64,000 bases of DNA, from contig NZ_MUZR01000014.1 of assembly GCF_001995255.1 (NCBI RefSeq), positions 29,721 to 93,720 of the forward strand, given 5' to 3'. Within the stretch, counting starts at the first letter, position 1. Every line of letters begins with the position of its first letter. The position numbers were made by a program, and so were the translations under genes. Source of the DNA: Thioalkalivibrio halophilus. GTDB taxonomy: Bacteria > Pseudomonadota > Gammaproteobacteria > Ectothiorhodospirales > Ectothiorhodospiraceae. This document shows, piece after piece, positions 8,083 to 16,035 of this stretch. Below the pieces are notes generated by a model that saw only the letters and a list, made by a program, of their open reading frames with translations, was not told where the DNA came from and ran no database searches.

Positions 8083-8724
8083 ATGGGATCAGGTGAAGAC
8101 AAGCCGCGCCACGGTTTCATCAATCGCTACTGGGTGCTGATCGTGATCGTCCTCTGGTTGATCGCCTGGTCCGCCCGTGACTGGCTGGCGCCGGCCGAAC
8201 CGGAAGATCCGCCCGCGGATTCCGGCGTCGTGCTCGAGGAAGAGCCCCCTGCCTGGGACGAAGAAGCCGCCAGGGAAGAGGCTGCTCGGGAGGAAGCCGC
8301 TCGGCAGGAAGCCGCTCGGGAAGAAGCCGCCCGGGAAGAAGCCGCCCGGGAAGAAGCCGCCAGGGAAGAAGCCGCCAGGGAAGAAGCCGCCAGGGAAGAA
8401 GCCGCGGAGGAGCCGGTGGAGGTCGAGGCGCTGTTGACCGAAGCGCGGGAGACGTACTGGCGCGAGGGCGCCGCAGCCGCGATGAACATTCTCGAAGACG
8501 GGCTGGAGACGCAGGCGTACGAAAGCCGGGAACGGGCGGACATCCTCGGGGAACTGGGCAATCTGCAACACGCCACCGGCGACGTTGAAGCCGCCATGGG
8601 CAGCTGGGACCGGGCGCTGGAGAAGCTTCCGGAGGGCGAACGCCGGGCGATGATGGCCCCACTGCGTCCGATCTATGCCCGGCATCATCCGCAAGGGGTG
8701 GACCACCTGGAACGGTTCCGCTGA
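8083..8724 (+). CDS. Membrane-anchored protein with EAAR repeat stalk and TPR-like domain
   Basis: 213 residues; ATG follows ACGAGGTGAC. A short basic N-terminus leads to one membrane helix (residues 16-30, YWVLIVIVLWLIAW), then an acidic Pro stretch, about ten copies of the pentapeptide REEAA (residues 60-108) that should form a rigid single alpha-helix, and a C-terminal domain with helical TPR-like spacing (ILGELGNLQHATGDVEAAMG). I do not recognise a named family. Orientation is probably N-in with the stalk in the periplasm by the weak positive-inside rule, but this is uncertain. It follows the ParA gene by 35 bp, so it is a candidate partner or membrane receptor. Confidence 0.7.
   Translation: MGSGEDKPRHGFINRYWVLIVIVLWLIAWSARDWLAPAEPEDPPADSGVVLEEEPPAWDEEAAREEAAREEAARQEAAREEAAREEAAREEAAREEAAREEAAREEAAEEPVEVEALLTEARETYWREGAAAAMNILEDGLETQAYESRERADILGELGNLQHATGDVEAAMGSWDRALEKLPEGERRAMMAPLRPIYARHHPQGVDHLERFR
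8260..8406 (+). repeat. 15-bp tandem repeats encoding REEAA
   Basis: About ten near-identical 15-bp units of the form gaagaagccgcc+agg/cgg, with six units almost identical in the 3' half. The open frame seen on the opposite strand (repeated FFPGG) is a shadow of this repeat. Confidence 0.85.
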
Positions 8725-8777
8725 GGTTTGCGGCACCCTCCACATCACGTGTGCTGTAGTCACCGACCGGAGGAACG

Positions 8778-9326
8778 ATGGGTGCGAAAGACAGGCCAGC
8801 TGACGGCGACAGTCAGTATTACGAGGTCAAGGACGAGGCGGACGATGCGCAACGACGGGCCCGGCGGCTCGAACTGATCGTCTATGCTTCCCTGGTCGCA
8901 TTCGTTGTGCTGGCGGTGTACGGTTTCTGGTTGATCACCAGCCTGACCCGGGACGTGTCACAGCTGACCGAGGAGATCTCCTCGATGACCCGGGTGGTGG
9001 ACCGCGACATGTCGGCGATTGTGCGCCACATGGAGGCGATGGAGGGCCGCATGGTGGATATTGCGGGGTCCACGGCCGAGATGGAGCAGAGCGTTGCGTC
9101 CATCAGCGAGGACACCGGCCGCATGAGCACGGACATCGGGTCGATGACCCGGGATACCGAGGTGATGGCCGGGTCCGTGATCGGCATGCAGCGCGACATG
9201 TGGAGCCTGAATCGCAATGTGGGCGGTCCCATGGGTATGATGAACATGTTCAACCCACTCTCGGGGCAGGGCGGTCCCTATCCGGGGTCGGGCGGCCCAT
9301 ACCGTCCGCCGTCGGCGCCGCGCTAG
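8778..9326 (+). CDS. Membrane-anchored coiled-coil protein
   Basis: 182 residues; ATG after CCGGAGGAACG. A charged leader of about 35 residues precedes one membrane helix (LIVYASLVAFVVLAVYGFWLI), then about 90 residues of heptad-like sequence rich in Met/Ser/Asp (repeats such as MTRVVDRDMSAIVRHMEAME and MSTDIGSMTRDTEVM) and a Gly/Pro tail (GGPYPGSGGPYRPP). It has the look of the cytoplasmic or periplasmic stalks of chemoreceptors but lacks the signalling tip. No family recognised. It lies between the ParA-linked protein and the dynamin-like GTPase and probably belongs to the same unit. Confidence 0.7.
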   Translation: MGAKDRPADGDSQYYEVKDEADDAQRRARRLELIVYASLVAFVVLAVYGFWLITSLTRDVSQLTEEISSMTRVVDRDMSAIVRHMEAMEGRMVDIAGSTAEMEQSVASISEDTGRMSTDIGSMTRDTEVMAGSVIGMQRDMWSLNRNVGGPMGMMNMFNPLSGQGGPYPGSGGPYRPPSAPR

Positions 9327-9372
9327 TCGTGTGCGCGGTCTGCCCCGGGCCCGAACCAATACGGAGATCGGA

Positions 9373-10944
9373 ATGTTCAATCGACCTGGCAGCCGCGTCC
9401 GCAAGCAGCTCAAGCTCCTGAGTGACCGTCTGGCGGAGGAAAACCCGGTCCTCGAGGGCGTGGTCAATCCGTTCCGGGAACTGGATCGGGTCGGATATGC
9501 CTCGGGCCTGCTGGATCCGGAAGAAGAGTCCTACGCCTTCACCATTTCGTGGTGGCCGATGATCTCGGTCCTGGGGACCTTTTCCTCGGGCAAGTCCACG
9601 TTCATCAACGAGTTCGTGGGTGAAACCGTGCAGCGCAGCGGCAGTCAGGCGGTGGACGACAAGTTCACCGTGATCTCCTATGGCGGCAGCGAACGGGTGC
9701 AGGAGCTCCCGGGCCTGGCGCTCGACGGTGATCCGCGCTTCCCGTTCTATCGGGTGTCCGACGAGATCGAACGCATCACCGATGGCGGCGGGCGCACGGT
9801 GGATCATTTCCTGGCCATGAAGACCGCGCGCGCGGAGCAGCTGCGGGGCCGCATTCTGATCGACTCGCCCGGCTTCGATGCCGACGAGCAACGCACCACC
9901 ATCCTGCAGCTGACCGACCACATCATCGATCTGTCGGATCTGGTGCTGGTGTTCTTCGATGCACGGCACCCCGAACCCGGCGCCATGCGCGACACCCTGG
10001 AACACCTGGTCAACCGGGTGGCCGAGCGCAACGACTTCACCAAGCTGGTCTTTATCCTGAACCAGATCGACACGACCTGGCGCGAGGACAACCTCGAGGA
10101 AGTCGTCGCGGCCTGGCAGCGCGCGGTGGTGCGCCAGGGGAATGCAACCGGGCGTTTCTACTGCATCTACAACGAAAGCGGTGCGGTGGAGATCGGGGAC
10201 CCGCAGGTGCGGGAACGCTACGAGGAGAAATCCGCGCACGACCGCGAGGAGATCCACAAGAAAATCCGGGAGATCAGTTCGTCGCGGTCCTATCGCATTA
10301 TTGGAGCATTGCAGGCGATTGCCGAGTCCATCGAGATGGATGTGCTGCCGGCGATCAAGCGCAGCCTCGACCGCTGGCGTCGTCGGGTGCTGCAGTTCGA
10401 CGCGGGCATGATGGGGGTGCTCGTGGCGGTGCTCGCGGTGATCGGGTATCAGGCGACCGACGGCATCCGTCCGTGGATCGACGGGCGGGTGTGGGGAACT
10501 CTGCTGGATAACCCGGTCTGGACCTCGGCGGGCGTGATCCTGCTGGTGGTGGCTCTGGGCGGGATCCATTTCTTCAACCGGCGCTGGCTGGCGCGGCGAA
10601 TCGCGCGCGAACTGCCGAAGGAATCGGCGGCGGGGAACTGGCAGGAGGCCTTCCTCAAGAGCACCCGTCCGATGCGTTCGCTATTCGCGCGCTCGCCGCG
10701 CGGACTCGGGCGGCGGCGTCTGGCGCGTCTGCATGGTCTCCGCGATCAGGCAGAGGCCTATATCCAGAAGCTCAACAATCAGTTCGTGGACGCACGTCCC
10801 GTGGATCCCGGCAGTGGCCGGGCGTCCGCGGCGGACGTCCACCGTCCGGCGGAGGCGGCCGAACGGCGGCCGGCGCCGGAATCCGGACCGGATCAGGAAG
10901 GTTCGGCCGAGGTCAGTGATGCAGGGAGCAACGGAACGCGGTAG
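9373..10944 (+). CDS. Dynamin-like GTPase with two membrane helices
   Basis: 523 residues; ATG 9373 with GGAG eight bases upstream. GTPase motifs: G1 GTFSSGKST (about residue 75), G3 DSPGFD, G4 NQID. A C-terminal region carries two hydrophobic helices (AGMMGVLVAVLAVIGYQ and SAGVILLVVALGGIHFF) separated by a short loop, then a basic segment (RSPRGLGRRRLARL). Bacterial dynamin-like proteins bind, tether or remodel membranes in a GTP-dependent way. The family is widespread, but its presence between positioning proteins and DsrE2 is unusual. A role in shaping membrane around a storage compartment is inference. Confidence 0.85.
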   Translation: MFNRPGSRVRKQLKLLSDRLAEENPVLEGVVNPFRELDRVGYASGLLDPEEESYAFTISWWPMISVLGTFSSGKSTFINEFVGETVQRSGSQAVDDKFTVISYGGSERVQELPGLALDGDPRFPFYRVSDEIERITDGGGRTVDHFLAMKTARAEQLRGRILIDSPGFDADEQRTTILQLTDHIIDLSDLVLVFFDARHPEPGAMRDTLEHLVNRVAERNDFTKLVFILNQIDTTWREDNLEEVVAAWQRAVVRQGNATGRFYCIYNESGAVEIGDPQVRERYEEKSAHDREEIHKKIREISSSRSYRIIGALQAIAESIEMDVLPAIKRSLDRWRRRVLQFDAGMMGVLVAVLAVIGYQATDGIRPWIDGRVWGTLLDNPVWTSAGVILLVVALGGIHFFNRRWLARRIARELPKESAAGNWQEAFLKSTRPMRSLFARSPRGLGRRRLARLHGLRDQAEAYIQKLNNQFVDARPVDPGSGRASAADVHRPAEAAERRPAPESGPDQEGSAEVSDAGSNGTR

Positions 10945-11040
10945 GCTTCCGGCTGCTCTGGTTGGTGCCTGCCTGCTGTCGAAAAAAAGCAAAGCGGTCG
11001 CGGGACGGCCCAGGGCCGGCTGCACCGAAGGAGGAGAGCA

Positions 11041-11187
11041 ATGACCGTACTGGCGTGGGTCATGTTTGGGCTGGCGATGATTCTGGTGCCGATTTCCGTC
11101 TGGGCCAGTCTTGCCGCCCTGGGCGTTTGCGCGGGTTGCGCCCTGGTTCGGGACTGGCGACGAGCGCGTCACAACGCCGGACACTGA
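11041..11187 (+). CDS. 48-residue membrane protein
   Basis: A short gene with a textbook AAGGAGGAGAGCA ribosome site before ATG 11041. The product (MTVLAWVMFGLAMILVPISV... ending RRARHNAGH) has one or two hydrophobic helices, Cys30 and Cys33 in a C-x2-C pair near the membrane edge, and a basic C-terminus. No family recognised. Placed between the dynamin-like GTPase and DsrE2 on the same strand; the strong ribosome site argues it is real. The Cys pair might take part in thiol chemistry, which would fit the sulfur context but is speculative. Confidence 0.6.
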   Translation: MTVLAWVMFGLAMILVPISVWASLAALGVCAGCALVRDWRRARHNAGH

Positions 11188-11274
11188 AGTATCCGCGAAT
11201 CACGCCATTCGGAGCCGGGTGGTGCAGGGGGCGCCATCCGGCTCTGCCACGTATAACAACAGGAGGAAAACTCA

Positions 11275-11748
11275 ATGAGCGACGAACAGAAGAAAATGGC
11301 CATCATCGCGACCAAGGGCAGCCTGGACTGGGGGTATCCCCCGTTCATCCTGGCCTCGACTGCAGCGGCCCTGGGCTATGAGTGCGAGATCTTCTTTACT
11401 TTCTACGGGCTGAAGCTGCTGGAGAAAAAGCTGGATCTTCAGGTGACCTCGCTGGGCAATCCGGGCATGCCGATGCCGATGCCCATGCCGGTTCTTGTGC
11501 AGGCCCTGCCGGGGATGCAGAAGATGATGACCGTGATGATGAAGAAGAAGATGAAGGCGAAGGGCGTCTCTGATCTGGAGGATCTGCGCGATCTGTGCCA
11601 GGAGGCCGAAGTGCGGATGATCGCCTGCCAGATGACGGTGGATCTGTTCGAAATGGACACCAGTCACTTCATTGATGGCGTGGAATACGCGGGGGCGGCG
11701 GCGTTCTTCGAGTTCGCCGGTGATTCCGACATCTGCCTGTTCATGTAA
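11275..11748 (+). CDS. dsrE2: DsrE2-type sulfur carrier / DsrE-DsrF-like protein
   Basis: 157 residues; ATG after AACAGGAGGAAAACTCA. The sequence has the features of the DsrE2 group of the DsrE/DsrF/TusD superfamily: ATKGSLDWGYPPFILASTAAALGYE, FTFYGLKLLEKK, a Met/Pro-rich loop (GNPGMPMPMPMP), and the conserved Cys119 in MIACQMTVDLF followed by IDGVEYAGAAAFFE. DsrE2 is a membrane-associated persulfide-handling protein that usually travels with rhodanese and TusA in sulfur oxidisers; those partners are not adjacent here. It closes the plus-strand cluster and is followed by a strong terminator. It ties the cluster to sulfur metabolism more firmly than any other gene. Confidence 0.85.
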   Translation: MSDEQKKMAIIATKGSLDWGYPPFILASTAAALGYECEIFFTFYGLKLLEKKLDLQVTSLGNPGMPMPMPMPVLVQALPGMQKMMTVMMKKKMKAKGVSDLEDLRDLCQEAEVRMIACQMTVDLFEMDTSHFIDGVEYAGAAAFFEFAGDSDICLFM

Positions 11749-11773
11749 ACGGGCGGGGCGTTCGCGCCATTCG

Positions 11774-11803
11774 GGCCCCGGAGCCGAGCTCCGGGGCCTT
11801 TTT
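11774..11803 (+). terminator. Rho-independent terminator after dsrE2
   Basis: An 11-bp perfect stem GGCCCCGGAGC/GCTCCGGGGCC (11774-11784 and 11788-11798) with a CGA loop and TTTTT. It marks the end of the cluster that began at the sigma-54 promoter. Confidence 0.85.
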
Positions 11804-11878
11804 GTTGACGGGGTTCACGTCGCATTCGTCGTGCCCGCGGACCCGCAAAGCCTGCGCGAGTCGTTATACTCTGCGGCC

Positions 11879-12787
11879 ATGAAACGACTGCATCCCGATT
11901 CCTTTCCGACGCTCGAGGATTTCGTCGGTAACACGCCGCTGGTGCGCCTGCAGCGTCTGGCCGCGGATCTGCCGTCGACCGTGCTGGTCAAGCTCGAGGG
12001 CAACAATCCCGCCGGTTCGGTCAAGGACCGCCCGGCGGTGAACATGATCCGGGCGGCGGAACAGCGCGGTGACATCCGTCCCGGCGACACGCTGATCGAG
12101 GCCACCTCCGGCAATACCGGCATTGCGCTGGCGATGGCGGCCGCGATCAAGGGCTATCGCATGATCCTGATCATGCCGGACAACATGTCGGCCGAACGGC
12201 GGGCGTCGATGAAGGCCTATGGCGCCGAGCTCAAGCTGGTCACGCGCGAGGAAAGCATGGAAGGGGCGCGTGATCTCGCTCAGGGCATGGCGGACGCGGG
12301 AGAAGGCTTCCTGCTCAACCAGTTCGGCAATCCCGACAATCCCGATGCCCACTATCAGGGCACGGGGCCGGAGATCTGGCGCGACACCGAGGGCACGATC
12401 AGCCATTTCGTGTCCTCCATGGGCACCACCGGGACCATCATGGGGGTCTCGCGGTACCTGAAGGAGCGCAATCCGGAGATCGAGATCGTCGGCGTGCAGC
12501 CGGGAGAGGGGGCTTCCATACCGGGGATCCGGCGCTGGCCCGAGGCCTATCTGCCGACGATCTTCGAGGCCGCGCGGGTGGATCGCACCGTGGACGTGAC
12601 CCAGGAGGAAGCGGAGACCACCATGCGCCGGCTGGCGGCAGAGGAAGGCATCTTTGCCGGGGTGTCGTCCGGCGGCGCGGTGGCAGCCACCCTGAGGCTC
12701 GCCGCAGAGGTCGAAGGCGGGACCTTCGTGGCCATTATCTGCGATCGCGGCGACCGCTACATTTCCACCGGCGTCTACCCCGACTGA
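11879..12787 (+). CDS. cysM: Cysteine synthase B (O-acetylserine sulfhydrylase)
   Basis: 302 residues, a PLP enzyme that makes cysteine from O-acetylserine and sulfide or thiosulfate. VGNTPLVRLQ, the PLP lysine motif LEGNNPAGSVKDRPA, SGNTGIALA, and SSMGTTGTIMG are all present. The Arg-Gln/short-loop pattern and the GVYPD C-terminus fit CysM rather than CysK. ATG 11879 is preceded by a -10-like TTATACT at 11865-11871 and is separate from dsrE2 by a terminator. CysM's ability to use thiosulfate suits a sulfur oxidiser. Confidence 0.92.
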   Translation: MKRLHPDSFPTLEDFVGNTPLVRLQRLAADLPSTVLVKLEGNNPAGSVKDRPAVNMIRAAEQRGDIRPGDTLIEATSGNTGIALAMAAAIKGYRMILIMPDNMSAERRASMKAYGAELKLVTREESMEGARDLAQGMADAGEGFLLNQFGNPDNPDAHYQGTGPEIWRDTEGTISHFVSSMGTTGTIMGVSRYLKERNPEIEIVGVQPGEGASIPGIRRWPEAYLPTIFEAARVDRTVDVTQEEAETTMRRLAAEEGIFAGVSSGGAVAATLRLAAEVEGGTFVAIICDRGDRYISTGVYPD

Positions 12788-12794
12788 GGCTGGC

Positions 12795-13586
12795 ATGTCC
12801 GCTCCCGTACTGGTTTTTGACCTGGAAACGGTGCCCGATATCGAGGGCGCGCGCCGGCTGTACGATTTTGATGGCCTGACCGACCGGGAGGTCGCGGATG
12901 CGCTGTTCGCGATGCGCCGAGCGCAGACCGGCTCGGAATTCCTGCGCCATCCGCTGCATCGCATCGTATCCATCGGGGTGCTGTACCAGGGCGGGGAAGC
13001 GCTCAAGCTGTCGGCCTTCGGCCGCGACGGCGAGGACGGGCACACGCCGGACGAGGCCGAACTGCTGCGCCAGTTCTTCGGCGTGATCGACCAGCGCACG
13101 CCCACGCTGGTGAGCTGGAACGGCAGTGGCTTCGACCTGCCGGTGCTGCACTACCGCGCGCTGGTCAATGGTGTGCAGGCGCCGCGGTACTGGGAGCAGG
13201 GCGACGACGACCGCGAGTTCCGCTACAACAATTACCTGTCGCGCTTCCACTGGCGCCATGTCGACCTGATGGATGTGCTCGCGGGTTTCCAGGGCCGCGC
13301 GGTGACCGGTCTGGACACCATGGCCAGCCTGCTGGGTTTCCCCGGCAAGCTGGGCATGGACGGCTCCATGGTCTGGCCGGCATGGCGCGACGGACGCGCC
13401 GGCGAGATCCACGACTACGTGGAGCACGACGTGCTCAATACCTACCTCGTGTGGCTGCGCTTCGAGCACATGCGGGGCCACCTGACCGACGACGCGCTGA
13501 AGTCCCGCCAGGACCAGCTGGCGGATTACCTGGCCGCCAGCCCGGCGGAGCACCACCTTGAATTTCTCGAAGCCTGGCGGGGCTGA
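12795..13586 (+). CDS. 3'-5' exonuclease, PolB-like exonuclease family
   Basis: 263 residues. DEDD-type signatures: FDLETVPD (Exo I), SWNGSGFDLPVLHYRA (Exo II) and the Exo III-like DYVEHDVLNTYLVWLRF with VDLMDVL upstream. This is the stand-alone predicted 3'-5' exonuclease related to DNA polymerase B proofreading domains, of about 250 residues. Its exact substrate is not established. Starts 7 bp after cysM and its 3' end reaches rlmD, so it is likely co-transcribed. Confidence 0.85.
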   Translation: MSAPVLVFDLETVPDIEGARRLYDFDGLTDREVADALFAMRRAQTGSEFLRHPLHRIVSIGVLYQGGEALKLSAFGRDGEDGHTPDEAELLRQFFGVIDQRTPTLVSWNGSGFDLPVLHYRALVNGVQAPRYWEQGDDDREFRYNNYLSRFHWRHVDLMDVLAGFQGRAVTGLDTMASLLGFPGKLGMDGSMVWPAWRDGRAGEIHDYVEHDVLNTYLVWLRFEHMRGHLTDDALKSRQDQLADYLAASPAEHHLEFLEAWRG

Positions 13587-13590
13587 CGGC

Positions 13591-14916
13591 ATGGGCAAGA
13601 AGATCGACCGCACCCCGTTCGAGGCCGTGATCGAGGACGTGACCCTGGATGGCCAGGGCGTGATCCGGCGTGACGGCAAGGCCTGTTTCGTGCACGGGGC
13701 ACTGGCCGGCGAGCGGGTGCGCGCGGTGCAGACCGGGCGCAAGCGCCGTTTTGATATGGCCGAAGTGGTGGAGGTGCTGGAGCCCGCTGCCGGCCGGGTG
13801 GATCCGCCCTGCGCGTTCTTCGGTCTGTGCGGTGGCTGCAAGCTGCAGCACGCCTCGATCGACCTGCAGCGCGAGATCAAGGAACAGGCCCTTTTCGACG
13901 CGCTGGAACGCATCGGTCATGTAACGCCCGAGGCGCGGTTCGAGCCGCTGACCGGGGCGACGCTGGGCTATCGGCGTACCGCGCGGCTCGGCGCCAAACA
14001 TGTCCCGAAGAAGGGCGGGACCCTGGTCGGCTTCCGCGAAAGGGGCAGTCCCTATCTTGCGGAGATGGATCACTGCGAGGTGCTGCATCCGGCGGTGGGG
14101 CACCGGATCCGTGCGCTGCGGGACCTGCTGGACGGCCTGCAGGCGCGAGACCGGATCCCCCAGATCGAGGTCGGTGTGGATGATGACGACCGCGTGGCGC
14201 TGGTGTTCCGTCATCTCGATCCGCTGACCGACACCGATCGGGCGCGGCTGGCGACCTGGGCCGACGAGGAAGACATCGGCGTGTTCCTGCAGTCGGGCGG
14301 GCCGGAGACTGTGGTCCATCTGGCGGGGCCGGATGCCCCGCTGGTTTATCGTCACCCGGATTTCGGCGTCGAGGTGGGCTTCACGCCCATGGATTTCGTG
14401 CAGGTCCACCCCGAGGTGAACCGTGCCATGGTGCGCCAGGCAGTGGCCGCCATGGAACTGGAGCCGGGGCACCGGGTACTGGATCTGTTCTGCGGGCTGG
14501 GCAACCTCACCCTGCCGCTGGCCACCCGGACGGCCGGCGTGACCGGTATCGAGGTGGATGACGCGATGCTGGCACGTGCGGCGGACAGTGCCCGCGCCCA
14601 GGGCATTACCAATACCCGGTACGCGCGTGCGGATCTGGACGACGCCGAGGCCCTGTCGCGGGCCGACTGGCTGCACGAGGACTGGGACCGGGTCCTGCTC
14701 GATCCCCCGCGCACCGGGGCGGCCGCCGCCGTGGAGGCCCTTGGCCCGCGCCGGATCGAGCGCATGGTGTACGTGTCCTGCAACCCGGCGACCCTGGCCC
14801 GTGACGCCGAACGTCTGGTGCATCATCATGGCTACCGGCTGGAACGGGCCGGGATCATGGACATGTTCCCGCACACCGCGCACGTGGAATCCATGGCCGT
14901 CTTTTCCCGGGCCTGA
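13591..14916 (+). CDS. rlmD: 23S rRNA (uracil-1939-C5)-methyltransferase RlmD
   Basis: 441 residues from ATG 13591; a TTG at 13558 in frame inside the previous gene is less likely. N-terminal TRAM domain (IEDVTLDGQGVIRRDGKACFV), a Fe-S cysteine cluster (PPCAFFGLCGGCKLQ), SAM motif DLFCGLGNLTLPLA and the catalytic YVSCNPATLARD identify RlmD, which methylates U1939 of 23S rRNA. All cluster cysteines in view are intact. Four bases separate it from the exonuclease stop. Confidence 0.94.
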   Translation: MGKKIDRTPFEAVIEDVTLDGQGVIRRDGKACFVHGALAGERVRAVQTGRKRRFDMAEVVEVLEPAAGRVDPPCAFFGLCGGCKLQHASIDLQREIKEQALFDALERIGHVTPEARFEPLTGATLGYRRTARLGAKHVPKKGGTLVGFRERGSPYLAEMDHCEVLHPAVGHRIRALRDLLDGLQARDRIPQIEVGVDDDDRVALVFRHLDPLTDTDRARLATWADEEDIGVFLQSGGPETVVHLAGPDAPLVYRHPDFGVEVGFTPMDFVQVHPEVNRAMVRQAVAAMELEPGHRVLDLFCGLGNLTLPLATRTAGVTGIEVDDAMLARAADSARAQGITNTRYARADLDDAEALSRADWLHEDWDRVLLDPPRTGAAAAVEALGPRRIERMVYVSCNPATLARDAERLVHHHGYRLERAGIMDMFPHTAHVESMAVFSRA

Positions 14917-14957
14917 GGGAGCGGCCGGATCGCGTGGTAACTCCAAGGAGGCAGTGA

Positions 14958-15596
14958 ATGCTCGAGATCGTGAAAAGTGGCGGCTGGCTGATGGTGCCGA
15001 TCCTGCTGTGTTCGGTGCTGGCCGTGGCGATCATCCTGGAACGTTTTATCTCGCTGCGGCGAGGGCGAGTGGTACCGCAGGGCCTGCTGGCGCGCGTATG
15101 GGAACAGATGCGCGAACACGGCCTGTCGATGGAGGACATCGAGCGCCTGCGTGAAAATTCCCCGCTGGGGGCCGTGCTGGCCGCGGGTCTGGCGACCCAT
15201 GACCGTACCCGCCAGATTACCCAGGAAAGCATCGAGGAGGCGGGCCGACGGGTGGCGCATGAACTCGAACGTTACATGAACACCCTCGGCACCATCGCGA
15301 TGATCACGCCGCTGCTGGGGCTGCTGGGCACCGTGGTCGGAATGATCGAGGTCTTCACGGTGGTCACCGAGATCGGCGTGGGCAGCCCGCGGGATCTGGC
15401 CGGCGGCATCTCGCAGGCGCTGATCACCACCGCCACCGGCATCGGGATCGCGATTCCGGCGCTGATCTTCCATCGCTACTTCCGCGGCCGGATCGACGAG
15501 CTGGTGCTGGAGATGGAGCAGGAAGCCACCAAGCTGGTCGAGATCATGCACGGCGAGCGCAGTGCCAGCAGCGTCGAGGCCGGAGGCCGGGCGTGA
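14958..15596 (+). CDS. exbB: ExbB/TolQ/MotA-type proton channel subunit
   Basis: 212 residues; ATG after AAGGAGGCAGTG. Three membrane helices: WLMVPILLCSVLAVAIILERF near the N-terminus and two C-terminal (TIAMITPLLGLLGTVVGMIEVF and ITTATGIGIAIPALIFHRYF). It pairs with the ExbD gene that overlaps its stop codon, giving an energised complex that drives TonB-type transport or, in this LPS-gene context, the ExbBD often found before msbA-lpxK. No tonB in the window. Confidence 0.9.
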   Translation: MLEIVKSGGWLMVPILLCSVLAVAIILERFISLRRGRVVPQGLLARVWEQMREHGLSMEDIERLRENSPLGAVLAAGLATHDRTRQITQESIEEAGRRVAHELERYMNTLGTIAMITPLLGLLGTVVGMIEVFTVVTEIGVGSPRDLAGGISQALITTATGIGIAIPALIFHRYFRGRIDELVLEMEQEATKLVEIMHGERSASSVEAGGRA

Positions 15597-16030
15597 AGTT
15601 CCGCCCGCCCACACAACGCGAGGAGCCCGGCGTCAATCTCACGCCGCTGATCGATGTGGTGTTCCTGCTGCTGATCTTCTTCATGGTCTCCACCACATTC
15701 GACCGGCACGCCGACATCGACATCACCCTGCCATCGGCCGACCGGGAAGCGGAACAGGTGGACGATCGCGCCTGGATCGACATCGTGGTGGACGCCGACG
15801 GCCGTTATTTCGTGGACGGGCGGGAACTGGTGAACCGTCGGGTCGAAACCCTGGAACAGGTGCTGGGCGAAGTTCTCGAGGCCCGCGGCGATGACCCCGT
15901 GGTGATCCGCGCGGACGCCAGTGCCAGTCACCAGTCGGTGGTGCGGGCGCTGGACGTGGTGGGCCGCCTCGGTGTCAGCGCGGTGTCGATCGCGACACTG
16001 GGTGATGACGGCCGGGCGGCGGACGACTGA
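15593..16030 (+). CDS. exbD: ExbD/TolR biopolymer transport protein
   Basis: 145 residues with a GTG start overlapping the exbB stop by four bases, a sign of translational coupling. N-terminus with VNLTPLIDVVFLLLIFFMVS holds the single membrane helix and the essential Asp. The periplasmic domain follows the ExbD fold (VVIRADASASHQSVVRALDV). Works with ExbB to use the proton gradient. Confidence 0.92.
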   Translation: MKFRPPTQREEPGVNLTPLIDVVFLLLIFFMVSTTFDRHADIDITLPSADREAEQVDDRAWIDIVVDADGRYFVDGRELVNRRVETLEQVLGEVLEARGDDPVVIRADASASHQSVVRALDVVGRLGVSAVSIATLGDDGRAADD

Positions 16031-16035
16031 GCGGC

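Noticed and set aside
8089..8763. Minus-strand frame with repeated FFPGG, collagen- or elastin-like
   Set aside because: It is the reverse complement of the EAAR repeat of the plus-strand gene.
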